A stretch of 64,000 bases of DNA from the NCBI GenBank assembly GCA_942486035.1, contig CALNXK010000070.1, forward strand, positions 692,501-756,500. Direction: 5' to 3'. The notes under the pieces are model-generated. The model did not search any database and was not told the origin of the DNA. It saw only the letters and a list, made by a program, of their open reading frames with translations. The stretch comes from Porites lobata. Lineage: Eukaryota; Cnidaria; Anthozoa; Scleractinia; Poritidae. Made by a program: the position numbers and the translations under genes. Shown here in pieces: positions 45,380-54,203 of this stretch (its first letter is position 1; each line of letters starts with the position of its first letter).

Positions 45380-46985
45380 GTGAAAAATCATTTTTGTGAT
45401 TTAATGAAAAAAACAAATCTCGAACCTGGTTGACAAGCGGGACTTGTGTGACGTCCGAGTGACGTCACGCCCTTGACATTAATAAGTGAACATAACAAAT
45501 GGTGTTTGCCTCTTGGAGGAAGAAGTCATGAGCAATGGATGAGGCCATGGAATATAATGGTTGAAACCTGTGAATGACCACGGTTTGATTAGAAGAAAAC
45601 GGAAATTGGCAAAGGTGTCTGAAACGAATCAGAAGGAGGGGTGGTTAGATCCAAGAAGCAAACTGAATGAGATACAATCGACCATTGGTACGCACGAGGC
45701 GGTGGTTTATTGTCCAATGATTGACTGGAAGACAAAGAAAAAACAGGACTTAATTACAAGCGGGACGTGTGTGACGCCCTGGTGGTGTCACGCCCTTGAA
45801 ATGATTGTTTACAATAAAATTCTATTAAAATCCAGTCTTGATTAAAGTCAAAATGATCTAGGATCCAATGACATTCTAATAAAAAAATCAACGTTTTAGT
45901 TTGAACAAATGGAGTAAGCTGGACCATCCATGATGATTGACGATACAAAGTTTATGAGGGATGGGCCAACTTTTGAAAATCATTACATCTTGAATGATCC
46001 AATGGGAATCTAATGAAAAAAATTAAGAATGAACATCCAGCAGGGGTGGCGCCACCATGCAGACCTCGCCCTGCCGGGTGTTCAGAATTCCCATCCCACG
46101 CTTTCTAAGATGTGGCAACCCCAACAGGGTTCATGGAGGACGGACACATGACGTGAATATGTCCAACAGTGATTGCAGACGAAGTATAATTGTCTCATCG
46201 GATAGCTGAAGGTATACCTTGTGTGATTGGTTATCACCTGGGTAGTGGCTGAAAAAGGCAAGGGATATAAATAGCTCGTATGACAAAACGAGTATCTGAA
46301 AAGAAAAAAACATGTTTTTCAAAAACGGGGTGGATATCCCATGCCTTGCAACATCTCACACCAGTAACAGGGCACGTGTAAATCGCTCACACGACGAAAG
46401 TTCAAAAAGCAACGACAACAGAGTAATTTGAGTGGACTCTGACACGGAAGGGAGACCCCTGTTCCAGTGTACCACTGCACGATACTGCCACAAAAACACC
46501 AGGCAGCGGAGGTGCCATGAACCCTGTGGGTGCTGAGAATGGCATGCGAATCTACGAAAAAAAATTAATAATCATGTTCACGTTGTAAGCTCATGAGTAA
46601 GAAAGCAATGCGGTCCCGGAACCAGCGGCTATTCTTGAGGTGGACATGCGTATCTAAAAAGCAGTGTCATTGCAGAATTGAATGAGATGTTGAACACAAT
46701 GAATATGGCATCGGTGTTGCAAGGGGAGGATCCACCCCCATTGTTCAATTACATCAATCACATCTGAAACGTTTCATGAAGACTGATTATACATTTGACA
46801 GTACTATAATGACATCTTAGTTGAACGGGACGTATCCATCCTCCATATTGTTTTAACGTATAATGAAAGCCTACAAAGAGGTGGAAAGTGGACGAATCAG
46901 GATGCGAAAAAAATTAGAGTGCAAACTCGGAATCCATTGCAAGTGATGACGCAAGAGGCAATGCGTGCCTGAAAAAAGTTGAAAT
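45380..46985. other. Host-Polinton transition, no gene recognised
   Basis: Two direct copies of an acaagcgggac-tgtgtgacg block (about 45433-45480 and 45755-45800) and two of gatccaatg...tctaataaaaaaat (about 45862 and 45995) are seen. No clear ORF is present. The left terminal inverted repeat of the Polinton may lie here, but its partner end is outside the window, so the boundary cannot be placed. Confidence 0.4.
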
Positions 46986-46989
46986 TAAA

Positions 46990-47745
46990 TTAATCCTCTA
47001 AGAACCCAAGAGCAGCCAAATCCGGTTCACCGACGTCACCCTGCTCCCGGAGAAACGAATTAATTCTAAAGGTCATACGCAAAGGCCAATCGTCCCAGTC
47101 TCGATGGTTGGGGTCCCCACTCTGTACATACTCCACAATCTCATCTTCGGTGAGGGACCCCACCCTGCGGCCTGCAATCATGTCATCTAATCGAAACCCA
47201 TCCATCATTCGTTCACAGTGATTACACACTCCACCAGGGGTGGGATGGGCGACCCATTGATAAATATGACACACAGGCTGATTCTCCACATAGTCCCAAG
47301 AATCTAACAAAAAAATGAAAATCAACACGAACAGAATGGAACCCAGAATCGCGCGGCCCAATTGAGTCTGGCTCGTCGAGGGCAAAGACACAGGTGGACA
47401 GGCCACAGCACTGTTCGTAGAAAATCAAACCCCTTAAATACGTCTATAAAAAAAAAAAAATCAAAAAGGTATAAGGAAAAGGGACCCACACCCAAAAAAA
47501 AAATGAAAGCCATAAAACTCACCAGCCATACGACGGCGATGGACCTCATGGTCTAATTTCCGGGCGATGGGGTGGTCCCACGGTAGCGTTTTGGCCCACG
47601 CTCTTAGCTCTTCATGGGTGCAGCGTCTGAAGAGGGCGCGGAAACATTCGTGACCCATCGGCAGATGATGGAGAATCTTCACCAGATCAAACAGAACAGC
47701 AATCGGTACCGAGTACAGCACAATGGACTGTAGTGAGTTCACCAT
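46990..47745 (-). CDS. Spliced unknown protein with CxxC-RMMD motif (178 aa)
   Basis: Two exons on the minus strand: 47745-47523 and 47303-46990, with a 219-bp intron (donor GTGAGT at 47522, acceptor ttttttgttag ending at 47304). The frames join in phase 1 and give 178 residues. I chose the ATG at 47745. Features: a hydrophobic, possibly F-box-like N-terminal segment (VPIAVLFDLVKILHHLP), a tryptophan-rich middle (DSWDY, DWDDW) and GVCNHCERMMDGFRL, a C-x-x-C motif shared with the divergent neighbour at 47993. The acidic C-terminus ends LGFLED. The function is unknown. The divergent arrangement and similar length suggest the pair are diverged paralogues expressed early. Confidence 0.65.
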
Positions 47746-47799
47746 CTTGAACAGCGTGACTGAACAAAATGGAATGAGCCCACACGGAGCGCGCAACGT

Positions 47800-47992
47800 G
47801 ATTTAGAGACTCCATAAGAGGATCTGATTGGTGGAGAGACATCACGTGGGGGAGCTTGATCACGAGAGGAGACTCTAGGGGGTACCCCCCATGGGTACAC
47901 TTTTTTGTTTGGACCCCAGGTCCTGGCGCGAGTGGGTGATTGGTCCAAGGAACAGATGAATAAGGTGGAACAGAGCGGAGAGGTCATATTTC
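47800..47992. promoter_or_regulatory. Divergent promoter region with GATTGGT motifs
   Basis: The gap between two divergent spliced genes contains GATTGGTGGA at 47826-47835 and the variant GATTGGTCCA at 47938-47947. The same 10-bp word occurs twice in the other divergent gap of this element (50193, 50246). ATTGG is an inverted CCAAT box. Confidence 0.5.
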
Positions 47993-48610
47993 ATGCTTGG
48001 CGCTGTCATCATGGACTGCCGAGGGTTAGTGGATCCTGAGAACAAACCGTTTGGCAATGTGCTACCCTTGGAGGTGCAAGTCAAGATCATGTTTTGGGTC
48101 CATTGTTTTTACACCATGGACAAGCGAAAGAAGGTGGTGCAGGAGTTGAAAGGGTTGCCCAAATGCGACCTCACAGGCTTCCCCCAAAATCTGGGCGAAG
48201 ATCGGTGGTGGAACCAAGTGGTGGTGCGGTTGCATGCCCCCCGGAGAAATGGCTGCCACCATTGCCACCGTATGATGGATCACCGGTTGTCGGTGAGTGA
48301 AAAATAGTGTTTTTTTATGGTGATGGGTTGAAAAAAAATGGCTGAGAGTCTTTTTTTCTGGTTTCAGATTGGCATGATGACGGAAATGGCGCGTGTCCCT
48401 CCCAATCTGGACAAGGTGATGAACGAGGGCATTGCCTTTATCATTGACCGGTTCAAAAGTGAGATCCCCATGTGTCCCATTGGTCAGCGCCCCGTCATGA
48501 TTGGCAGGAGGAAGGCCGCCTATGATACCCTGGACAAAGTCATGAAACGCTTGGACTTGATTATGAACACCATGTCAGCCATGAATTTTATTGTCATTGG
48601 CATACATTGA
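47993..48610 (+). CDS. Spliced unknown protein, F-box-like start and CxxC-RMMD motif (180 aa)
   Basis: Exon 1 is 47993-48292 and exon 2 is 48368-48610. The 75-bp intron has donor GTGAGT (48293) and acceptor tggtttcag (ending 48367), and the frame is kept in phase 0, giving 180 residues. An N-terminal LPLEVQVKIMFWVHCF segment resembles an F-box core (L-P-x-E-[VI]-x-x-K-I). NGCHHCHRMMDHRL matches the C-x-x-C-x-R-M-M-D motif of the divergent gene at 46990-47745. AATAAA at 48678-48683 serves as a likely poly(A) signal. Without splicing the first frame stops within the intron. The F-box reading is weak; the function is otherwise unknown. Confidence 0.7.
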
Positions 48611-48664
48611 GAATGTGATTAAAACAAGTGATTTTTTTTTCTATAGCAGTGTTTCTTTTTATGT

Positions 48665-49213
48665 TCATTTGCGTTTGAATAAAGCTTCCAAGGTGGGATA
48701 GAGGACTTGGTCTTCTTCTCGGGTGCCTACAATAGCGGTCTTGTCTTGGAGAGTGGGTAAGGCGATTTGTGTTTCGGTCATGCCTTCACAGGGTAGATAG
48801 TGTTGGGTGTCGGGATTCCACCAAAACCATTGTTCTCTATCCACATCAAACACATAGAGGGGTTTGCCTAAAAGCTGGGCCATGACCACACTCCATCCTG
48901 TGCCACCCAACAGATGCTTGCCTAATTCGTCAAAATGGCCCAAGGCGAGTACTAGGGACGCAGGCTGGATCACGTGATAATTGCGTTGTATATACTGGAG
49001 GCTGATGGGATGATGGATTTGTCGACCCAATCGAAACGCCACCTGGGTGACCATCGAGGTGGCGGCATCCAACTCGGACTGGGTCAAGGGCGTGAGGGAC
49101 TTGGATCGAGGGTGACAGGGTGGGATAAAGACCACACACGTATGACCATACAAGTGGCATAATCGCTCCACATGCGTGTCCACACCTTTGGCACCTCCTG
49201 TGTAAATGAGCAT
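48665..49213 (-). CDS. SLOG-fold nucleotide-binding protein (182 aa)
   Basis: The protein begins with LIYTGGAKGVDTHVERL, the G-G-A-[RK]-G-[VA]-D loop of the SLOG (SMF/DprA-LOG) superfamily, closest in flavour to the YspA/DUF2493 branch. It later has a VLALGHFDE strand and LLGGTGWSVVMAQLLGKPLYVFD, the second conserved glycine loop followed by a G-K-P-[VL]-Y-V-[FW] strand. SLOG domains bind or process nucleotides and nucleotide-derived signals, and many act in bacterial defence systems. Here it is cargo of an animal DNA transposon-virus, next to a possible nuclease. A strong splice-acceptor-like run (ttcattttttcag) ends 3 bases before the ATG, so an upstream exon is possible. Substrate unknown. 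Confidence 0.75.
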   Translation of the reverse strand: MLIYTGGAKGVDTHVERLCHLYGHTCVVFIPPCHPRSKSLTPLTQSELDAATSMVTQVAFRLGRQIHHPISLQYIQRNYHVIQPASLVLALGHFDELGKHLLGGTGWSVVMAQLLGKPLYVFDVDREQWFWWNPDTQHYLPCEGMTETQIALPTLQDKTAIVGTREEDQVLYPTLEALFKRK

Positions 49214-49234
49214 GATCTGAAAAAATGAAAAAAA

Positions 49235-50113
49235 TCAGTATTTATGATGAGGGATGGGAGTCCAAGCCCACATGGTGTGCGGTTCATCATCAGCATACAT
49301 CAGGGGCGCATCCCATTCCCGTTGGGTCACTGTTTGTTCAAAGACATGTAAGACGCTACGACAATCACTGCAATTATCCGGGATCCAATACAGTCCTTGA
49401 CCATTGGCAAACGCCTTGTCTTTGGCCTCGGTACAATAGTTGCATAACAGATAGTCTAATAACCGATCACACCGTTTTTGCCGCAGCACGCGTTGGGCGT
49501 TGACTTGCGAGAGGGTGGGTAGGACATTGGTCTGGCGACGTAACCATCCACTCATTTGACAGGCTCGTACGTGGGCGCAATGATCGTGCCAGACCCCACT
49601 CCCACGTTCCTTGTGGGTATGATCCATGCACCAATTGCGACCATGATCGTTGTGTACCATGACATTGACAGTGGCAATGGGGAGATTGGCCAAGTCCGGG
49701 CAACCCTGCCCTTCCAAGACCACGAGGGGGTACGAAAACTGGGGCTCTTGGAACAGTCGATACAGACCATTGAGCGTAAACACACCCAACCGTTCCCGCT
49801 GGGGGGTGAGATACTGTTGACACCAATGCGTGATATCGTCTCTCATCTGATGGTAGGGATGAAAGTTTTGGCGGTTGTAAGCCGTGTACGGTTCAAACGG
49901 CAAGCCATGCACCGTCTTGGTCTGACGATCAACGCGCGTTTTGGCCTCCTCGGATAATTGATTGTACGACACGCCTTTGGGTAACAGGTATTTGAACAAC
50001 ACATGATGATGCCCCGTCCAATCGCAAAAAGCCAGTTCTCGAATGATATATTCGTCTCGGGAGATGGCAAACCCCTGACTGTACACCAAGAGACCCACTT
50101 TATGGAGCGCCAT
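49235..50113 (-). CDS. Unknown 292-aa protein, possible exonuclease (RNase H) fold
   Basis: The open frame starts at 50161, but a TATAAAA at 50168-50174 lies only 7 bp before that codon, so I prefer the ATG at 50113. Motifs: LLVYSQGFAISRDEYIIREL, ADEC-like KTVHGLPFEPYTAY, a C-x-x-L cluster (GCPDLANLP), and HDHCAHVRACQMSGWLRR, then CNYC and NCSDC pairs. The strand-helix start with I-I-R-E-L-A, the HGL[PW] word and the HCA..R..Q/NV...W end recall a family of DEDD-type exonuclease-like proteins seen in invertebrate genomes; this is my recollection, not searched. The expected first catalytic Asp appears to be Ser here, so activity is doubtful. It may be co-expressed with the SLOG gene 21 bp downstream. 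Confidence 0.5.
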   Translation of the reverse strand: MALHKVGLLVYSQGFAISRDEYIIRELAFCDWTGHHHVLFKYLLPKGVSYNQLSEEAKTRVDRQTKTVHGLPFEPYTAYNRQNFHPYHQMRDDITHWCQQYLTPQRERLGVFTLNGLYRLFQEPQFSYPLVVLEGQGCPDLANLPIATVNVMVHNDHGRNWCMDHTHKERGSGVWHDHCAHVRACQMSGWLRRQTNVLPTLSQVNAQRVLRQKRCDRLLDYLLCNYCTEAKDKAFANGQGLYWIPDNCSDCRSVLHVFEQTVTQREWDAPLMYADDEPHTMWAWTPIPHHKY

Positions 50114-50167
50114 GCTTACCGTCCAATTTGACCGCGAGGAATGAGAGGGTCTTCGACCCATCTCTGG

Positions 50168-50174
50168 TTTTATA
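50168..50174 (-). promoter_or_regulatory. TATAAAA box of the 49235-50113 gene
   Basis: TATAAAA read on the minus strand, 55 bp before the ATG at 50113. It supports the downstream start over 50161. Confidence 0.6.
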
Positions 50175-50192
50175 GCAACTGGTGTGGTCGCT

Positions 50193-50255
50193 GATTGGTG
50201 GACCCACGGATCACACCACTCTCACGAGAGCACAGGTTGAGTCAGGATTGGTGGA
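50193..50255. promoter_or_regulatory. Two GATTGGTGGA motifs in a divergent promoter
   Basis: Exact copies at 50193-50202 and 50246-50255, between the TATA boxes of two divergent genes. The same word is present at 47826. Confidence 0.5.
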
Positions 50256-50297
50256 GAAAAAGATCGTATGAGCATCACGAGATGCAGGAGGAGGGGC

Positions 50298-50305
50298 TAT
50301 AAAAG
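50298..50305 (+). promoter_or_regulatory. TATAAAAG box of the GRF zinc-finger gene
   Basis: TATAAAAG, 42 bp before the ATG at 50347. Confidence 0.65.
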
Positions 50306-50346
50306 GCAGGCAAGACGCTAACTTGGAGTCATTCTTCAGTCGAGGG

Positions 50347-51348
50347 ATGGAACGTCAAGCCACTCAACCTGATGCTGTGCCTTCGGGACGCAAACGACGT
50401 CGAGTGAGTAGTAAGAAACCCAAGGGAAAAGAGGAAGTGCCAGTCCTAGACATGAAAGCCACCCGTGATCTGGAGATGGCCCAGATCGGTTTGTCCCGAG
50501 CTGAAGCCGAAGCCCTAGACATGAAAGCCACTCAACCCCCTACCAGTGAACTCTTAGTGGCTCTGAAGGCCCTGCCCCGAGCGGAGGACCCACTCCCACC
50601 CCCTACACCCTCTCCCATCAACGAGCTGATGGAGGGAACCCTGAAAGACTATGAGGAAGAATGTGTGGAGGAAGGGACGTTTCATTCGGATCCAGCGACA
50701 GAAGTGGGGGAATGGGAAGTACTGGACCAGATGGACACCCAGTTCAACCAACTCCTGTATGAATCGTGCCCGTTTCATCCCCATCGATTCATTGAATGTG
50801 TCAACCCCCAATCCAATTTTGGTCCATTGAGGTTCAAGTGTCCCCAAGAAGGGTGTCCCGTCTATTTGTTTGAAGACACGCGGGAGGTGATGATGGATAA
50901 ATTAAAAGAAGACACGCATCCTCAAGTCCATGCCCGATTGAAACGCGGAGAGCTCAAGTGTCGATGTGGGTTCGTCCCCAAGATGAAATTGAGTCGCACG
51001 GCCAAGAATTATAATAAAGTGGTTTTCAGTTGTGGGAGTTTCATCCCTGGCGAAGAACCCTGTGGCTACTTTCAATGGCTCCATGGTCCCTTGTGGTGTC
51101 CCCGAGAGCAAGCGCAACCTACCCTGAGACGATGGGTCCATGACACACCCCAATGGCTTAAACACCCTGGGATTGTGCCCAAGGAGTCTCTACCTGTCCC
51201 TCTTCTGAAAGGAAAAGACCCAGATGTAGAAAAGATGAAGCGTAGTCCGTGGATGAAACAGTTTGGAGAATCCATCAAAGCCCAGGAGAGAGAGTATGAG
51301 AAAAGGCGCCATTTGCATAAGAACTTTGGGAGCATGGGTTTGTTTTGA
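50347..51348 (+). CDS. GRF-type zinc-finger protein (333 aa)
   Basis: I start at the first ATG, 50347, downstream of a TATA box. The N-terminal ~100 residues are low-complexity with a basic stretch (GRKRRRVSSKKPKGK) that looks like a nuclear localisation signal, and a repeated LDMKAT motif at two places. A first zinc module spans CPFHPHRFIEC...FKCPQEGCPVY. A second, KCRCGFVPKMK...VFSCGSF...PCGYFQW, fits the GRF zinc finger (C-x-C-G ... F-x-C ... C-x-[FY]-F-x-W). GRF fingers bind single-stranded nucleic acid and occur in Topo III, APE2 and NEIL3. A role in element replication, repair or transcription is inferred. The frame is intact. Confidence 0.75.
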   Translation: MERQATQPDAVPSGRKRRRVSSKKPKGKEEVPVLDMKATRDLEMAQIGLSRAEAEALDMKATQPPTSELLVALKALPRAEDPLPPPTPSPINELMEGTLKDYEEECVEEGTFHSDPATEVGEWEVLDQMDTQFNQLLYESCPFHPHRFIECVNPQSNFGPLRFKCPQEGCPVYLFEDTREVMMDKLKEDTHPQVHARLKRGELKCRCGFVPKMKLSRTAKNYNKVVFSCGSFIPGEEPCGYFQWLHGPLWCPREQAQPTLRRWVHDTPQWLKHPGIVPKESLPVPLLKGKDPDVEKMKRSPWMKQFGESIKAQEREYEKRRHLHKNFGSMGLF

Positions 51349-51422
51349 AAAAAAAATCATGTAGGTGTGTGAAAAAAACTATTAAAGACAGAAATTGGCT
51401 CGGAGAGTGTGTCAGTGTCTTG

Positions 51423-52510
51423 ATGTCGTTGCCACGCGCTTACGAAGATCCCCAGGAACCTGGGGCTTTGGGTGGGGTCCAACCCTTTGCTTAAGCCCAT
51501 AAATTGAAAACCCCGCAAGCGCAACGGATTCTTCAATCCGTGTTGAGCTATACGCTCCACAAACCCCGACGGACGCGGTTTCCCACCACGCCCACGTTGG
51601 TCTTTGACCGAGACGAACAATGGCAAATGGATTTAGTGGACATGCAAAAACTCAGCCGATGGAATCAGGGGAACAAATATTTGTTGACCGTGATCGACTT
51701 CCTGTCCAAGTATGCCTGGGCCGTGCCCATCAAATCCAAAAGCACGTCCGAGATGATCCGAGGGTTGACCGCATTTACCGGCAAGCCTCGCCGCGACGAC
51801 CGCTCCGCGTGCAGACGGATCAAGGCAAAGAATTTTACAATCGAGGGGTCCAAGCCTGGTTCAAGAAACAGGGGACGCATCATTTTTCCACGTATGGGGA
51901 TAGCAAAGCCTCGGTGGTGGAACGATGGCATCGCACCTTGAAACAGCGCATGTACCGTTATTTCACTGCGCACAATACGTTACGGTACGTGGATGTGTTA
52001 CAACCCTTGATTCATACGTACAATCACGCTTATCATCGCAGTATTGGGATGACCCCGCACCAAGTCACCCCCAAAACGGTGCCCGAGGTGTGGGAGAGAC
52101 TCTACGGGTCGCGTTTGCATCCCAAGATCCCCCCGCCCAAATGTCGAGTGGGCGATCGGGTGCGTCTCAACAAGAAACATCGCCCCTTCAAAAAAGGGTA
52201 TTTGCCGGGCTGGACGGAAGAAGTGTTTGTGGTCACGCACGTGCGTCGTCATCCCGTGGTCACCTATCGACTCAGTGAATGGGACGGCACGCCTATAAAA
52301 GGCACGTTTTACGAACCCGATGTCCAAAAAGTCCAAGTGTCGGACGACTCGTTATTTCGAGTCGAAAAAGTCTTGAAACGGAAAGGACGTCACGTCTCGT
52401 TCCGGTGGAAAGGGTGGCCTGCCAAGTACGATAGTTGGATTCCCGCGCAATATGGTTCGCGTCAAAATAACGCCTCGAAAAAGAAAAAAGCGGGTACGGT
52501 TTCTAGATGA
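51423..52510 (+). pseudogene. Polinton integrase with chromodomain, broken
   Basis: This is an rve/DDE integrase: an N-terminal YEDP..PG..GGV motif typical of Polinton integrases, YTLHKPRRTRFP, the first Asp in QWQMDLVDM, the second in VQTDQGKEFY, and Glu in ASVVERWHR. A C-terminal chromodomain (FRVEKVLKRK, FRWKGWP, YDSWIP) follows. Integrase inserts the linear element into host DNA, and the chromodomain may target chromatin. Two lesions are seen: an in-frame TAA at 51492-51494 after 23 codons from the ATG at 51423, and a frameshift near 51770-51780 between the first and second catalytic Asp. The 3' end overlaps the next ORF by 59 bp. The product cannot be made whole from this copy. Confidence 0.9.
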
Positions 52511-52943
52511 AGTTCTGGCGGATTCCAGCCGACCGCGGGCCAGTTACACGCCATCTCCCACCAGTGACGCAGACGTACTGAAATTCATCCAGAAGAAAGC
52601 CGCCGAACAACGGCAAACCCAGCCGTGGTGGGAAAAGTTGGCCAGCCCCACCAAGCAGCAATGGGCGTACGCCAATGCCTACCATCGAGCCGAAGAGTAT
52701 GCCAAGAAACGGGGTGCCCTGCGTTCCCCACCCAAGAAAAAACAACGCCGACGCGCCGGGCGTCATCCACCCATGCGCAAGAAGAAACCCCCCCAAAAAA
52801 AGACCTGCATGACCCTGATGGAACTGGCCCGGGCCTTTCCCAACATTGCCCAGCAAGTGTGTTTTCATCCCAAACAATCGACCTTCAATTCGTTGGTGGG
52901 ACGCGTCCCTCGCAGTAAACAGAAAGTGGACCAGTGGCTATAA
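52452..52943 (+). CDS. Lysine/arginine-rich protein (163 aa), probable structural
   Basis: It starts at ATG 52452 inside the integrase 3' end, in another frame. Strongly basic clusters (PRKRKKR, PPKKKQRRR, MRKKKPPQKK) flank a less basic centre. The tail LMELARAFPNIAQQVCFHPKQ is more ordered. No known domain is recognised. Its place just before the minor capsid gene and its charge suggest a DNA-binding core or virion protein, which is inference. Confidence 0.65.
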   Translation: MVRVKITPRKRKKRVRFLDEVLADSSRPRASYTPSPTSDADVLKFIQKKAAEQRQTQPWWEKLASPTKQQWAYANAYHRAEEYAKKRGALRSPPKKKQRRRAGRHPPMRKKKPPQKKTCMTLMELARAFPNIAQQVCFHPKQSTFNSLVGRVPRSKQKVDQWL

Positions 52944-52946
52944 AAG
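52939..52946 (+). promoter_or_regulatory. TATAAAAG box of the minor capsid gene
   Basis: TATAAAAG overlapping the stop of the preceding ORF, 37 bp before ATG 52983. Confidence 0.7.
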
Positions 52947-52982
52947 GACCCTGCACCCAATGGGACGCGCCTCTTCTTCATC

Positions 52983-54149
52983 ATGAGTGAGATTAAACGC
53001 CTGACGCTCATCAGCGATCCGACCGACGAGTTTCCCAACAATGCCAACAACAGTTTCAAGGTCCGTCTGCCCGAACGCCTTAGCTTACCGGGCGAAGGCT
53101 GGCACGCTTCACTGATGTCCCTGACCGTCCCGGATCAAGGCCAGAGCAATGCCGTCATCGCCACGGATCCTCATACCAAAGTGATGAAATTCAAAATGTC
53201 GTATGTGGTCCGCAAGTTTCAGTTGGGCACCTATCGACGGATGGAAATCAAAACCGTGGACTGCGCATTGGAATTGGAAGAGATCATGAATGCAAATCAA
53301 ATCTTGGCGACGGGGAGTCAGTTTTGGAAACGAGTGATGCAAGAAGTGCACAATAAAATGATGCACAATGTCATGAATGAACAAATGCAGCGTTTGGTCA
53401 AGGAGCCCGACGAAAAACCTATTGTCAGTGCCAAACAAAACGCCATGCCCCGACTGTCATGGAAAGAGGATGCCTTGGTGATTCATGCCATTCCCCTGAT
53501 GGATTTGATTAAAGAGGACAAGAGCGCTATCAGTGACCTTTTCATCAACCTGGACATTGCGCTCAAATTTGGGTTGGTGCTCAAAAAAAACAGTCAAAAC
53601 AGGACCTGGTATCCATTGGGGCCCAATATGCAATACACGCTGCCCACCAAGACGTACGATTCGACCACCCAACCCGCCGGCAATCAGTTTCGCAGGGCAT
53701 ACAACTGGGAGGGCGTGCAGTATGAGGGCGTCAATCCCACCTTACTGTTTGGCAATATTGTCAGCAATATTGTCAATGATCCCCTGCAAGTGGTGACCCA
53801 TGATGGTGTGAAATTTTTGCAATTGTCCTTGATGATGGAATGGCAATTGAACAACTTAGATGCCTCGTTTGAAAAAGTGGTGGGGACTCGCAAACGCACC
53901 GTCATGGTCTATTCGGATCTCGTCGAATCCACCGTGGTGGGGAGTGGCAAGTTTCCCCTGTTGCGGGAAGTGCAATTGTTGAGAACTGGGGATGGGGAAA
54001 GTACGGCAGAACCCCTACACCACCAATGGATCAAAGTGCGAGGCCAACAAATGGAGATCTTGGAAGTGGAGATTGCCAGTACCAGTGGACCCCTGGCCAT
54101 CTTATCCCCTGGCAAAACCCTGGTGACCATTGGTCTCAAAAAGCTATAA
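52983..54149 (+). CDS. Minor capsid (penton-like) protein, 388 aa
   Basis: It starts at ATG 52983 after its own TATA box. The N-terminus has FPNNANNSFKVRLPERLSL, followed by GEGWHASLMSLTVP, the pattern of Polinton/adintovirus penton proteins, where a single jelly-roll forms the capsid vertices. The length is in the usual range for the family. The C-terminal half alternates hydrophobic strands (LGLVLKK, FLQLSLMMEW, LAILSPGKTLVTIGLKKL), fitting a beta-rich fold. No frame breaks are seen. It sits between the basic protein and two small precursor-like genes. Confidence 0.8.
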   Translation: MSEIKRLTLISDPTDEFPNNANNSFKVRLPERLSLPGEGWHASLMSLTVPDQGQSNAVIATDPHTKVMKFKMSYVVRKFQLGTYRRMEIKTVDCALELEEIMNANQILATGSQFWKRVMQEVHNKMMHNVMNEQMQRLVKEPDEKPIVSAKQNAMPRLSWKEDALVIHAIPLMDLIKEDKSAISDLFINLDIALKFGLVLKKNSQNRTWYPLGPNMQYTLPTKTYDSTTQPAGNQFRRAYNWEGVQYEGVNPTLLFGNIVSNIVNDPLQVVTHDGVKFLQLSLMMEWQLNNLDASFEKVVGTRKRTVMVYSDLVESTVVGSGKFPLLREVQLLRTGDGESTAEPLHHQWIKVRGQQMEILEVEIASTSGPLAILSPGKTLVTIGLKKL

Positions 54150-54153
54150 AAAG
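54145..54153 (+). promoter_or_regulatory. TATAAAAAG box before the 54204 gene
   Basis: It overlaps the stop codon region of the minor capsid gene and lies about 50 bp before ATG 54204. Confidence 0.65.
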
Positions 54154-54203
54154 TCACCCCACGTCTCTGGAGGGTCCAAAAAGCACCACGACGTGAACCG
54201 ATC

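Noticed and set aside
47461..47796. Continuous 111-aa minus ORF taken as a full gene
   Set aside because: A GTGAGT donor at 47522 and a matching acceptor at 47304 join it to the next ORF with correct phase; the frame past the donor is intron.
49467..49957. Several 70-130 aa ORFs overlapping the 49235-50113 gene
   Set aside because: They are shadow frames on either strand of a longer, better-supported ORF.
50323..50346. TTG start 24 bases before ATG for the GRF gene
   Set aside because: An ATG at 50347 lies at a good distance from the TATA box; non-ATG starts are not expected here.
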